Counted from the first letter of the stretch, positions 1-8,160 are shown. The stretch: DNA of 22,910 bases from JACMLX01 sp031374935 (GCA_031374935.1 JANMHB010000029.1:1-22910); one strand, 5' to 3'. The notes: generated by a model not told the origin, from the sequence alone. Program-made: numbers and translations.

Positions 1-470
1 ACGCAGAGCGTGCACATGATGCAGCGCTCGTTGTCCAGCATGATGCGGTCAGACAGCGGAAAGAACTTCGTGGCGTGCGTCTTGGGATCGCGCGACAGCG
101 AGGCCGCACCGTTGTGCTCGTAGTGGTAGTCCTGCAGCGTGCACTCGCCCGACTTGTTGCAGATGCCGCAGTCCACCGGATGGTTCAACGTGATGAACGC
201 CATCGTGTCCTTGCGGATCTTCTTCGCCAGGTCGGAGTTCAGCAGCACCTTCAGCCCCGCCGTCACGGGCATGTTGCAGCTGATGTCGAACCACGGGTCG
301 CTCCCGTCGTGTTCGATCTCCACCATGCAGATGCGGCAGTTCCCTGGCACCGAGAGTTCGGGATGCCAGCAGAAGTGCGGGATGTCCACGCCATTTGCCC
401 TGGCCGCCTGAATGACCGTCTGGCCCTCCTCGGCCAGCATCGGAACGCCATCCAGAAAGAACTCGATCAT
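1..470 (-). CDS. nuoG: NADH-quinone oxidoreductase subunit G, N-terminal part (runs off left edge)
   Basis: The visible 156 residues are the N-terminal iron-sulfur part of the largest hydrophilic complex I subunit, which relays electrons from NuoF towards quinone. Ligands in order are Cys34, Cys45, Cys48 and Cys65 for a [2Fe-2S] cluster, then His97, Cys101, Cys104 and Cys110 (HxxxCxxCxxxxxC) for the N5-type [4Fe-4S] cluster. The start of a further cluster motif (Cys150, Cys153, Cys156) lies at the window edge. The ATG at 470 overlaps the nuoF stop as ATGA, so the two are probably translationally coupled. The molybdopterin-like C-terminal domain lies outside the window, so its completeness cannot be judged. 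Identity is secure. Confidence 0.95.
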   Translation of the reverse strand, partial: MIEFFLDGVPMLAEEGQTVIQAARANGVDIPHFCWHPELSVPGNCRICMVEIEHDGSDPWFDISCNMPVTAGLKVLLNSDLAKKIRKDTMAFITLNHPVDCGICNKSGECTLQDYHYEHNGAASLSRDPKTHATKFFPLSDRIMLDNERCIMCTLC

Positions 471-1828
471 GCGCGCGCCTCGGCCGTGCTCAACGCACCG
501 GCAAACGGATCGTCCACCACCAGACGGCCATCGTACATCGATCGCTTGTGCGTGATGTAGTACTCGAACTCTTCGCGGTAATGATCGAGAATGGCGGAGC
601 AGGCGTACCCGGCCGAGTCGCCCAGGCTGCAGATGGTGGTGCCGTCGTTTGCCGTGGAGATCTGATAGAGTCGGTCGATGTCTTCCGGGCGACCACCACC
701 GGCGACGATCCGATTGAGAATCCGCTCCATCCAGCCCATCCCTTCCCGGCACGGCGTGCACTGACCGCACGACTCGTGGTGATAGAACCGCTGGATCACC
801 TGCGCCAGCCGCACCATGCAGGTGCCTTCGGCGATGGCAATCATGCCACCCGATCCGAGCTGTGATCCGCCGGCGAGGGCCGAGTTGTGATCCAGCGTGA
901 GCGGTTCGATCTCCTTTGCGGACAACAGCTTGGTCGACACGCCGCCGGGAATGATGCACTTCAACGCTGCCCCGCCCTGCATGCCGCCGCAGTCCTCGAA
1001 GATGAACTTCTGCCACGGGTAGCCGTACTCCACCTCGTACACGCCGGGCCGCGCGATATGCCCGGAGATCGAGATCATCTGCGTCCCGGGACTCTTCGGT
1101 GTTCCAACCTTCTTGAACTCCATCGCGCCGCGGCTGATGATCACCGGCACGTTGGCCAGTGTCTCGACGTTGTTCACCACGGTCGGTTTCTGGTACAGAC
1201 CCTTGACCGTCAGACGCGGCGGACGGTTGCGGGGCCAGCCCTTCTTGCCTTCCAGTGAGGCCAGCATCGCCGACGCTTCGCCGCACACATACGACCCGGC
1301 GCCGCGATACAGCACGACGTCGCACGAATAGCCGGTGCCAAGGATGTTTTCGCCGAGCAACCCGGCCTCGTACGCTTCCTCGATGGCATCGGACATGCGG
1401 CGATGCGACAGATCAAATTCGCCGCGAATGTAGATGAAGGCATGCCTGCCCTGCAGCGCATACGATCCGATGATCAGCCCTTCGAGGCAGAGATGCGGCA
1501 CATGCTCGAGAAGCCACCGATCCTTGAACGTGCCAGGCTCACCCTCGTCGGCATTCATGCAGACATAGTGCGGCTCGCCGTCGGTCAGCTTGACGACGCC
1601 CCACTTTCGACCGGCCGGAAACGCGGCGCCGCCATGTCCGAGCAATCCGGAGGCCGACACCTCCTTCGTCACCTCGGCTGGCTGCATCTCACGGAGCGCC
1701 TTCTCCAGTGCCTGATACCCGCCACGGGCCTTGTAGTCGGCCAGCGAGTGTGAGGTGGCCGTGATTGGGAAGTTCATGAAGAACTTCGTTCCCGAGAGCG
1801 GCACGGCAGTGTCGACGGCGTCGGTCAT
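467..1828 (-). CDS. nuoF: NADH-quinone oxidoreductase subunit F (NADH/FMN-binding)
   Basis: This is the 453-residue flavoprotein of complex I, which oxidises NADH through FMN and passes electrons to the N3 cluster. The FMN/NADH glycine-rich loop is at residues 64-76, the NADEGEPGTFKDR segment follows, and the cluster ligands are Cys354, Cys357, Cys360 (SCGQCTPCREG) and Cys400. The length is normal for the family. The glycine-rich loop reads GHGGAAFPAGRKW, whereas most family members have GRGGAGFPTGxKW, so several usually conserved positions differ. The start ATG overlaps the nuoE stop by four bases and the stop overlaps the nuoG start by four bases, showing tight operon packing. Confidence 0.96.
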   Translation of the reverse strand: MTDAVDTAVPLSGTKFFMNFPITATSHSLADYKARGGYQALEKALREMQPAEVTKEVSASGLLGHGGAAFPAGRKWGVVKLTDGEPHYVCMNADEGEPGTFKDRWLLEHVPHLCLEGLIIGSYALQGRHAFIYIRGEFDLSHRRMSDAIEEAYEAGLLGENILGTGYSCDVVLYRGAGSYVCGEASAMLASLEGKKGWPRNRPPRLTVKGLYQKPTVVNNVETLANVPVIISRGAMEFKKVGTPKSPGTQMISISGHIARPGVYEVEYGYPWQKFIFEDCGGMQGGAALKCIIPGGVSTKLLSAKEIEPLTLDHNSALAGGSQLGSGGMIAIAEGTCMVRLAQVIQRFYHHESCGQCTPCREGMGWMERILNRIVAGGGRPEDIDRLYQISTANDGTTICSLGDSAGYACSAILDHYREEFEYYITHKRSMYDGRLVVDDPFAGALSTAEARA

Positions 1829-2292
1829 TGCGCCAGCTCCTCCAGCAGGGCGTCCACTGACGCTGGTGTCAGGTTCTCATGGTACGCGTCGCCGACCATC
1901 ATCATCGGTGCCGTACCGCAGGAGGCGAGACACTCCACCGTCGTCAGCGTAAAGCGACCGTCCGTCGTCGTCTGCCCGGGTCCGATACCCAGCTTCGCAC
2001 CAAGGTGCGCAATCAACCCTTCGGCCCCACGCATCGAGCAGGACACGTTGTGACAGACCTGAAGGTGGTGGGTGCCGAGCGGCTTGCGGGTGAACTGCGT
2101 GTAGAACACGATGGCTTCATCGACCTGAATGCGCGAAATGCCCAGGTATTCGACCAGCTCCGTGATGTCGCTGTCGGCGATGTAGCCGCGGTCCTCCTGG
2201 ATGCGACGCAGGCACGGAATGGTCAGCGAGCCCTCGAAGCCGGCCGGATACCGGCGCTTCCACTGCTCGAACTCGGGGATCAGGTGTTTCAT
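1825..2292 (-). CDS. nuoE: NADH-quinone oxidoreductase subunit E ([2Fe-2S] thioredoxin-like)
   Basis: NuoE carries the N1a [2Fe-2S] cluster next to NuoF in the peripheral arm. With the start used here it has 155 residues. The four ligands are Cys80 and Cys85 (CHNVSC) and Cys121 and Cys125 (CLASC) in the thioredoxin-like C-terminal half, after a helical N-terminal domain. I chose the ATG at 2292 because it overlaps the nuoD stop as ATGA and has GGGGAG about eight bases upstream. A GTG at 2301 would add three residues but lies inside that Shine-Dalgarno stretch. The same 4-base overlap style links it to nuoF downstream. Confidence 0.94.
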   Translation of the reverse strand: MKHLIPEFEQWKRRYPAGFEGSLTIPCLRRIQEDRGYIADSDITELVEYLGISRIQVDEAIVFYTQFTRKPLGTHHLQVCHNVSCSMRGAEGLIAHLGAKLGIGPGQTTTDGRFTLTTVECLASCGTAPMMMVGDAYHENLTPASVDALLEELAQ

Positions 2293-3506
2293 CGGTCGCA
2301 CTCCCCGCCAATCATGTTCACCGATCCGAACGTCGTCACGATGTCGGCCAGCTGATGGCCGTTCAGCATCGTGTGCACACCACCCATGTGCACGAAGCTC
2401 GGCGATCGGACGTGCACCTTGTGCGGCGTGCCGCCACCGGTGCTCACCAGGTAGAAGCCCAACTCGCCATTGGGCGCCTCGTGTGCCACGTAGATCTCAC
2501 CGGCAGGCACCGAGGGGCCGTCCATGACCAGCTTGAAATGGTTGATCAGCGATTCGATCTCCGAGTACACCAGCGACTTCTCCGGAAATACGCAGCGCCG
2601 ATCGTCGACGTTGATCGGGCCGTCGGGCATCATGTCCATCAGCTGGCGCATCATGTAGACCGATTCGTCCATCTCGCGCATGCGCACGAAGTAGCGATCG
2701 TAGTTGTCGCCCATGATCCCGACCGGTACATCGAAATCGAGCTCGGCATAGGCCAGGTACGGTGTGTCCTTCCGCAGGTCACGCGGCACGCCGGTGGAAC
2801 GGAGGATCACACCGGTGAAGCCCCAGTGCAGGGCGTCGGCGGTGCTGATCGTCCCGACCGTGCGCAGGCGGTCGATGAAGATGCGATTGCGATCGACCAG
2901 CCCGTGCACCCGCTCGACGTACGTTTCGTACTCCACCAGGATCTCACGCAGACGCGCGAACCAGCCAGCCGGCACGTCCTCCGCCAACCCGCCGATCCGG
3001 CCGTACGAATAGGTGACCCGCGCGCCGGTGAGCGCCGCCAGATGCTCGTACATGAAGTCACGAATCGTCACCAGGTACAGAAACGCCGTCATCGCGCCAA
3101 GCTCCATCAGGCTGGCCGCGACGCAGGTGAGGTGATCGGTGATGCGCGAATACTCCGAGAGCAGCGTGCGCAGGTACTTCGTGCGCGGCGTGATCTCGAT
3201 GCCCATCAGCTGTTCGACGGCATCACAATACGCGAAATCGTTGATCAGGGCCGAGCAGTAGTTCAGGCGATCGACATACGGAATCAGGTTGTGCCAGGTG
3301 TGATCCTCGCACTCCTTCTCGAAGCCGCGATGCAGGTAACCACAATGCACATCGGTGCGCAGCACGCGCTCGCCATCCAGCTCGGCGATGATCTGCACCG
3401 TGCCATGCGTCGCCGGATGCGACGGGCCGATGTTGACGATGACCGTGTCGTCGCGCTCGTGCGTGGTGAACGCCGAGCGAACCGGGTTCGGGATGCTATC
3501 GGACAA
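2289..3506 (-). CDS. nuoD: NADH-quinone oxidoreductase subunit D (49 kDa, quinone-site subunit)
   Basis: This 405-residue protein is the complex I subunit related to the large subunit of NiFe hydrogenase and forms the quinone pocket with NuoB. The family opening NIGPSHPATHG is near residue 26, the HRGFEK segment follows, and the C-terminus ends in GGECDR as expected. The start is a TTG at 3506, with AGGG about six bases upstream. It gives the expected N-terminal length, and I see no better ATG before the conserved NIGPSHPATHG segment. It overlaps the end of nuoC by 11 bases, and its stop overlaps the nuoE start. Identity is secure; the exact start is slightly less so. Confidence 0.95.
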   Translation of the reverse strand: MSDSIPNPVRSAFTTHERDDTVIVNIGPSHPATHGTVQIIAELDGERVLRTDVHCGYLHRGFEKECEDHTWHNLIPYVDRLNYCSALINDFAYCDAVEQLMGIEITPRTKYLRTLLSEYSRITDHLTCVAASLMELGAMTAFLYLVTIRDFMYEHLAALTGARVTYSYGRIGGLAEDVPAGWFARLREILVEYETYVERVHGLVDRNRIFIDRLRTVGTISTADALHWGFTGVILRSTGVPRDLRKDTPYLAYAELDFDVPVGIMGDNYDRYFVRMREMDESVYMMRQLMDMMPDGPINVDDRRCVFPEKSLVYSEIESLINHFKLVMDGPSVPAGEIYVAHEAPNGELGFYLVSTGGGTPHKVHVRSPSFVHMGGVHTMLNGHQLADIVTTFGSVNMIGGECDR

Positions 3507-4002
3507 GGGTGCCCTGCGGTGGCCGATAGGGAACGAGCGGCTGTTCGAGCTGCTTGGGATAGTCCTTGCGCAACGGATGGCCGACGAATCCCTCGTAGAG
3601 CAGGATCGGGCGGAGGTCGTCGTTACCGCGAAAGCGGACGCCGTACATGTCGTGGCACTCGCGTTCCATGTAGCCGGCCGACCCGTACAGGCCAGTCAAG
3701 CTGTCGACGATCGGTTCTTTGTCGCTGACGCGCTGCTTCAGCCGCACCCGGACCTTGTGCAGCGTGGAGTAGAAGTGGTGCACCACTTCGAATCGCAGCG
3801 GGGCGTCGGGCCAATCGACCGCAGTGACATCGAGGAAGAGATCGAAACCGAACTCCGACTTGAGCCGTGTGACGATCGGCAGCAGCGCGGCGGTCTCCAG
3901 CTCCAGCACCAGCACACCGTGCAACACGCCGCGCGACCGCACCGGTTCGTCGGCCGGCACGGACGTGACTGCGCCCCGTACGGGAACCAGCTGCTGCGCC
4001 AT
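3496..4002 (-). CDS. nuoC: NADH-quinone oxidoreductase subunit C (30 kDa)
   Basis: NuoC is the 30 kDa peripheral-arm subunit that packs against NuoD. The signature ERECHDMYGVRF and the following HPLRKDYP segment are both present towards the C-terminus, and the 168-residue length is ordinary for an unfused NuoC. Two starts are possible: ATG at 4002 (MAQQLVPV...) and GTG at 4026, two bases after the nuoB stop and eight residues longer. Neither has a convincing Shine-Dalgarno. I took the ATG. The frame stays open further upstream, but there it reads antisense-like sequence inside nuoB and is not part of the gene. It is separate from nuoD, unlike the nuoCD fusion of enterobacteria. Confidence 0.93.
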   Translation of the reverse strand: MAQQLVPVRGAVTSVPADEPVRSRGVLHGVLVLELETAALLPIVTRLKSEFGFDLFLDVTAVDWPDAPLRFEVVHHFYSTLHKVRVRLKQRVSDKEPIVDSLTGLYGSAGYMERECHDMYGVRFRGNDDLRPILLYEGFVGHPLRKDYPKQLEQPLVPYRPPQGTLVR

Positions 4003-4028
4003 GGACTCGAGGAGGGCGAGCGACACAG

Positions 4029-4577
4029 TCAGAACGTATCGGTGACGATGGGATGCGAGCCGCGCGCGATCGTTTCCTGCAGCCGCATGATGCCGTCGAT
4101 CACCATTTCGGGCCGCGGTGGGCACCCCGGCACATAAATGTCCACCGGGATGACGCGATCGATCCCGGGCAACGACGCGTAGTTCTGGTAGAAGCCCCCC
4201 GTCATGGCACAGACACCAAAGGCCATCACCCACTTCGGTTCACACATCTGCTCATAGACCTTGAGCAGAATTGGCGCCTGCTTCTGCGTCACCGTGCCGA
4301 CGACCATCAGCAGGTCCGCCTGGCGCGGCGAAAACCGGGGCAATGCGGCGCCGAATCGATCGGTGTCGTACACCGACGCGCTGACGGCCATGAACTCCAT
4401 CGCGCAGCAGGCGGTCACGAAAGGATTCGGGAACAGCGAGAACTTGCGCGCCCACCCCACCCGCTCGTCCTTGCGCGTCGTGAGGTACTCGAACGACGCA
4501 TGCTTGGTGTGGGTCGGCGCGGCTCCGGCGACCCGCACACCGGACGCGTCGACGATCGGCAACGGTTTTCCGTACAT
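4029..4577 (-). CDS. nuoB: NADH-quinone oxidoreductase subunit B (N2 cluster subunit)
   Basis: NuoB holds the terminal N2 [4Fe-4S] cluster that reduces quinone. In this 182-residue protein the four ligands are visible as the adjacent pair Cys57-Cys58 (TACCAMEF), Cys123 (GVCAMTGG) and Cys152 (VPGCPPRP). The sequence between them is typical of the family. The ATG at 4577 starts two bases after the nuoA stop. The longer open frame upstream runs through nuoA in another frame and is not real. Residues 1-40 form a rather long N-terminal lead before the conserved core, within the normal range. Confidence 0.95.
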   Translation of the reverse strand: MYGKPLPIVDASGVRVAGAAPTHTKHASFEYLTTRKDERVGWARKFSLFPNPFVTACCAMEFMAVSASVYDTDRFGAALPRFSPRQADLLMVVGTVTQKQAPILLKVYEQMCEPKWVMAFGVCAMTGGFYQNYASLPGIDRVIPVDIYVPGCPPRPEMVIDGIMRLQETIARGSHPIVTDTF

Positions 4578-4579
4578 GG

Positions 4580-4945
4580 CTATTCCGTCACCGCTTCCAG
4601 GATGCGCGCCTTGTAGACATAGAGGAGGCTGATCACGAGCAGGAAGACAAAGAGGAACAGGGTGAACATCATGAACCCCGAGAGCGGCCTCGCGCCGAGG
4701 GTCCAGATGAACAGGAACATCGTTTCGAGATCGAACAGGATGAAGATGATCGCGACCGCATAGTACTTGATCGGCACCGCCTTCACGTTCACGGCATCCA
4801 CCGGCATCACACCGCACTCGAACGGCTCCAGCTTCACCGGCGTCATCACCGGCTTCGGCCCGAGCATCGCATTCAAGGTCAGCACCAGGCCGAGGAAGCC
4901 CAGAATCGCCACCAGGTAGAGCAGGAACGTGACGTAAGGGCTCAT
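4580..4945 (-). CDS. nuoA: NADH-quinone oxidoreductase subunit A (membrane)
   Basis: This is the first gene of the complex I operon and encodes a small membrane subunit at the junction of the membrane and peripheral arms. Three hydrophobic segments are visible at about residues 4-25, 62-84 and 91-112. The conserved loop FECGV (42-46) lies between the first and second, and the acidic motif FDLET (Asp72, Glu74) sits in the second. I used the ATG at 4945 (MSPYVTF, 121 residues), which places the first membrane helix at the N-terminus as is usual. A GTG at 4969 would add eight residues. The operon promoter should lie between here and the amidase stop at 5167. Confidence 0.93.
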   Translation of the reverse strand: MSPYVTFLLYLVAILGFLGLVLTLNAMLGPKPVMTPVKLEPFECGVMPVDAVNVKAVPIKYYAVAIIFILFDLETMFLFIWTLGARPLSGFMMFTLFLFVFLLVISLLYVYKARILEAVTE

Positions 4946-5039
4946 CGCACGCAGCAGGGTGAAACACACGGTGCATTCCGTGCGGGTCGGACGGCGGCTC
5001 GGCCGCAGCGCGACTCAGGCACTGACGAGTCGGCTGCGA

Positions 5040-5059
5040 CCGGGGAAAGTTAGCCCCGG
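5040..5059. other. Perfect 6-bp inverted repeat upstream of nuoA
   Basis: CCGGGG and CCCCGG flank an 8-base A/T-richer centre between the end of the amidase and the start of nuoA. It lies about 95 bases upstream of the nuoA ATG. On the minus strand the centre contains TAACTT, which could be a -10 element, with only a weak -35 (TAGAAC) 17 bases before it. It could equally be a weak terminator for the amidase, but no U-tract follows. The symmetry is visible; its role is a guess. Confidence 0.3.
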
Positions 5060-5166
5060 GCGCACGCAGGTTCTACGCTGATGCATCGGCGGCACGAAGG
5101 CGGCACGCCGGCGCGGTCGTCCAGGGCTCAGCCGGCCGCAATGTCGCCGCAGTGTCACACCACCTG

Positions 5167-7053
5167 CTACACCGCCGGCCGACGCGTGTGGAAGTCCGTC
5201 CGCGACTGGAATTGATGCGCCACCGACAGAATCTTGTCGTCCTGATAGAGCGCGCCAACGATCACGCCGCAAATCGGCTGTGGCTTGAGTTCTGGCGGCG
5301 GCACAGCAGGCGTCCCTGCCGGCCGCGCGGCGGCGCCACCCCCACCCCCACCCCCACCCCCACCCCCACCCTGCGCCACTGGTACATCGAACTTGTACGG
5401 CAGCACCACACAGGGATGCCCTGTCTGGGCGTTGGGCGCCACATCGGCCAACGGATTGGCGACGAACATGTCGAGATCCTTCATGAACTCGCCCCAGGCG
5501 GCGACGAGCATGTAGCGCCGACGCTGGTTCTGCAGGAAGTCGAACCCACGAACCGTTCGGCCCTGTACGAAGCGTGGATTCCAGTCGGCGGGCGCCATCG
5601 GACTGGCCGGGGGCGCATTGGGTGCCGGTGCCGGTGGTGCTGCCGGTGTGGTGCCGGGCCGCGGCGGCTCCGGCAGCGCGCTGAGATCGAGGCCGATTTC
5701 CTTTGCCTTGCGCTGCACATAGCTGTCGAACGCAGCGGCGTATTCCACGTTCAGCCCACCGCCGGCCATGCCAGCCACCGTTGGTCGGGCGCCGATCACT
5801 TTCGGCACCGCGCCGAGTGCCTTGAGTTCATTGACCAGCTCCGCCGGCGCAGTCGGGTCGACACCGATACGCAACCCGCCCAGTGCAATGCGGCGGTCGA
5901 ACTCGAAGGGAGTGGTGATCGTCGACGGGTCCTTTTCATCCACCCCGTGAATCACGTTGAAGACCATCGCGCAGTCCTCCACCGTCCGGCACATCGGGCC
6001 GACGCGGTCCTGCGACCAGGCCAGCACCATCCCGCCCTGCCGGCTGACGCGCCCGAAGGTGGGTCGGAGCGCGCTGATCCCGTTTCGGACCGCTGGAGAG
6101 ACGATCGATCCCTGCGTCTCGGTCCCGATGCTGAAGGCCACACACGCCGCCGCCGTCGCGGATCCGGGGCCAGCTGACGAGCCGCTCGATCCCTGCACCA
6201 GATTCCACGGGTTGTTGGTGCGACCGCGGAACCACTGATCGTTCTGCGCGAAGAGGCCGGTGGCCAGCTTGGCAACCAGCACCGCGCCGGCGTCCCGGAG
6301 CCGGACCACGACCTCGGCATCCTCGTCGATCACCCGGTCCTGGAAGTCGAGCGCGCCCCAGGTCGTCGGGACGCCCCTGGTATTGAACAGGTCCTTCACG
6401 CCATACGGCAGGCCATGGAGCGGGCCACGGTACTTGCCCGCTCTGATTTCGGCGTCAGCGGCGGCAGCCTCTCGCCGGGCGGAGTCCTCCATGATCGTCA
6501 CCGCACAGAGCAGCGTCGGGTTGAGGCGCTTGAGGCGGGTCAGATAGATCTCGGTCAGTGCCACCGACGTGAGCTTCCGCTCCCGGATCAACGCGGCCAG
6601 CCGATGAGCCGGCAGGAATGCGATATCGTCGGGGCTGGTGGGCACTGGTCCGGTGAACCTGGGCACCGAGAAGACCGCCCGATCGAATGCTACGCGGCCC
6701 CGTTCACGCGCCAGCTTCTCGAGCAGTGCCCCCGTTCCGCCCGGGTACGGCATGAACTGCAGCGCCGGCGCTTCGCCATTGCCGAGGATGGCGACCGCCT
6801 GCTGTCGAGCCGATGCGCCCTGCTTCGCCGCAAACCGGGAGACCCCTCCCGCAGCGAGCGCCCGTTGCGCCTGCGCCGCACTGGCACCGAACGTGGTCGC
6901 GGCGGCCGTCACCAGCGAATAGAACATGAACTCCCGGCGGCCAATACCAGAGGCCGCTTCATCATGCCCGGCGGCGGCGAGATCGAGGTGCAACTGGTCA
7001 AGCAGTTCTTCCGGGGAGGGCACAGGGCAATACCGGCAGGAGGCGACATTCAC
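5167..7053 (-). CDS. Tat-exported amidase-signature hydrolase
   Basis: This 628-residue protein belongs to the amidase signature family (Ser-cisSer-Lys amide hydrolases). The triad is readable as Lys220 (GVKDLF), cis-Ser292 in GSSGSSAGPGS and nucleophile Ser316 in GTETQGSI; the 24-residue spacing between the serines is as expected. A twin-arginine motif, GRREFMF (Arg39-Arg40), is followed by a hydrophobic stretch ending SAAQA, so export by Tat is likely. About 37 residues precede it, starting at a GTG without a clear Shine-Dalgarno, so the true start may be downstream. The C-terminal part is unusual: a Pro/Ala-rich linker near residues 475-500 and a 12-glycine run at 562-573 encoded by a hexanucleotide repeat. 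The substrate is unknown. It is transcribed towards nuoA but separated by 221 bp, so probably an independent unit. Confidence 0.85.
   Translation of the reverse strand: MNVASCRYCPVPSPEELLDQLHLDLAAAGHDEAASGIGRREFMFYSLVTAAATTFGASAAQAQRALAAGGVSRFAAKQGASARQQAVAILGNGEAPALQFMPYPGGTGALLEKLARERGRVAFDRAVFSVPRFTGPVPTSPDDIAFLPAHRLAALIRERKLTSVALTEIYLTRLKRLNPTLLCAVTIMEDSARREAAAADAEIRAGKYRGPLHGLPYGVKDLFNTRGVPTTWGALDFQDRVIDEDAEVVVRLRDAGAVLVAKLATGLFAQNDQWFRGRTNNPWNLVQGSSGSSAGPGSATAAACVAFSIGTETQGSIVSPAVRNGISALRPTFGRVSRQGGMVLAWSQDRVGPMCRTVEDCAMVFNVIHGVDEKDPSTITTPFEFDRRIALGGLRIGVDPTAPAELVNELKALGAVPKVIGARPTVAGMAGGGLNVEYAAAFDSYVQRKAKEIGLDLSALPEPPRPGTTPAAPPAPAPNAPPASPMAPADWNPRFVQGRTVRGFDFLQNQRRRYMLVAAWGEFMKDLDMFVANPLADVAPNAQTGHPCVVLPYKFDVPVAQGGGGGGGGGGGGAAARPAGTPAVPPPELKPQPICGVIVGALYQDDKILSVAHQFQSRTDFHTRRPAV
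5336..5371. repeat. Hexanucleotide tandem repeat (ACCCCC/GGGGGT), about six units
   Basis: Adenines recur every six bases at 5338, 5344, 5350, 5356, 5362 and 5368, separated by runs of five cytosines. On the coding (minus) strand this gives alternating GGT and GGG codons, producing the 12-glycine run of the amidase. Because the unit is six bases, gain or loss of units keeps the reading frame. The G-runs on the minus strand could form a G-quadruplex in DNA or mRNA. Confidence 0.9.
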
Positions 7054-7387
7054 GTGGGCGCGTTACAGATTGGCCCGGTTCACCTCAGTTCGCCAGCGGC
7101 TCCGCTGAATCACTGGTGGCGCTCGGCCGCAGCGAGCGCGGGTGTGCGCGTCCTGCCTCGGGACGGTCAAACAACGGACGACGGTGCAACAACCTTCCGC
7201 CGGGTGCGTAGGAGGCGAGGTGGTTGGTGGAGCATGGCAACGTCCTGGCGCCTGTCGCTGTCAGAGCCCACGGCGGCCGGCCGCAGCACGCGGTCGCTCG
7301 GCAGTGTCTCACTCCGGTATCTTTCCGGCTGCTCCACGCGGACGTCATGCCGACTGGCATCGTCTCTCTCCGTCTCAATTCGCTGTC
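7054..7387. promoter_or_regulatory. Divergent intergenic region between amidase and DUF305 lipoprotein
   Basis: These 334 bases separate two divergently read genes and must hold both promoters. I see no supported gene in it. A TATCTT at 7318-7323, 65 bases before the DUF305 ATG, could be a -10 element, but no matching -35 is present at normal spacing. No clear operator or riboswitch was found. Confidence 0.3.
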
Positions 7388-8116
7388 ATGCTGCGCACCG
7401 TTCGAATCCTCTCGCTGCTCCTTGGCACTGCGGCCGTCCTCTCCGCTTGCGCCGGTGCGCGCCGCGCCCCGCAGAGCGGATTCGTGATGGGACAGGCCGG
7501 GGCCACCGCCCGGGCTCGCGCCGATTCTCTGCGCTACCCGTACACGCAAGCCGACATCGATTTCATGAGCGGCATGATTCACCATCATGCACAGGCGATC
7601 CTGATCTCGCGCTGGGCCGTGACGCACGACGCATCACCCGCGGTGCAACGACTCACGGCACGTATCATCAACGCGCAGACGGACGAGATTCACCTGATGC
7701 AGAGTTGGCTGACCGATCGCAATCAGGATCCGATGACCGTCGACTCCGTCGGCAACGTCAGCATGCGACCAATGGCCGCGCCGGCGACGGGAGCCGCGCC
7801 GTCCAGTCATGACATGGGGCACGCCGGACACACGATGGCGGGCATGGCCACCATGCCCGGGATGCTCTCCGACACACAGCTCAAGGAACTGAACGCGGCG
7901 CGCGGGCGCGAGTTCGACCGCCTGTTCCTCATTTACATGATGCAGCACCATCGCGGCGCAGTGTCGATGGTCCGGACGCTGTTCAGCGCACAGGGCGCAG
8001 GGCAGGACGAAACGATTTTCAAGTTCGCTGCTGATGTCGAGGTGGATCAGTCCACCGAGATCAAGCGGATGCTGACGATGTTGCTCGAAATGGGGGAAGT
8101 GCCCCCAGCGCCGTGA
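7388..8116 (+). CDS. DUF305 lipoprotein (module A)
   Basis: This is a 242-residue DUF305 protein. A lipoprotein signal peptide ends in LSAC (Cys21), so it should be lipid-anchored on the outer side of the inner membrane or in the outer membrane. The two family motifs are MIHHHAQA (His65-67) and MMQHHRGAVSM (His187-188). Between them is a loop at residues 141-159 with His141, His145, His148 and Met143, Met150, Met153, Met156, Met159, a pattern typical of soft-metal binding. The cyanobacterial copper protein CopM is a DUF305 relative, so copper is a reasonable guess. I chose the ATG at 7388 because it places the signal peptide at the N-terminus; a clear Shine-Dalgarno is lacking. It is followed 44 bases later by an LVIVD protein and is paralogous to the DUF305 protein ending at 16442. 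Confidence 0.88.
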   Translation: MLRTVRILSLLLGTAAVLSACAGARRAPQSGFVMGQAGATARARADSLRYPYTQADIDFMSGMIHHHAQAILISRWAVTHDASPAVQRLTARIINAQTDEIHLMQSWLTDRNQDPMTVDSVGNVSMRPMAAPATGAAPSSHDMGHAGHTMAGMATMPGMLSDTQLKELNAARGREFDRLFLIYMMQHHRGAVSMVRTLFSAQGAGQDETIFKFAADVEVDQSTEIKRMLTMLLEMGEVPPAP

Positions 8117-8150
8117 TTCACCGTTGGTCTGCTGGCTGTATTCTCACCTT

Positions 8151-8154
8151 GAGG
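8151..8154 (+). promoter_or_regulatory. Ribosome binding site deciding the LVIVD-A start
   Basis: GAGG lies six bases before the ATG at 8161. It supports that start over the in-frame GTG at 8113, which overlaps the DUF305 stop as GTGA but whose nearest purine run is about 15 bases away. Confidence 0.6.
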
Positions 8155-8160
8155 CATGCG

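Noticed and set aside
2355..3728. Long plus-strand open frame opposite nuoD and nuoC (457 codons)
   Set aside because: It lies antisense to two well-supported genes, its translation is Arg/His/Val-rich with no domain, and such frames are common in GC-rich DNA.
5167..7053. Possible frameshift or pseudogene in the amidase because of the poly-glycine tract
   Set aside because: The frame continues normally on both sides of the tract and the catalytic residues lie well upstream, so the gene appears intact.
7318..7323. Recurring TATCTT/TAACTT hexamer upstream of DUF305-A (7318), rsmD (21077) and nuoA (minus strand, 5052)
   Set aside because: It could be a lineage -10 element, but no consistent -35 lies at normal spacing and three occurrences in this much sequence may be chance.
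8113..8160. GTG start for LVIVD-A overlapping the DUF305 stop as GTGA
   Set aside because: The overlap looks like coupling, but the ATG at 8161 has a GAGG at proper spacing and puts the lipoprotein signal nearer the N-terminus.
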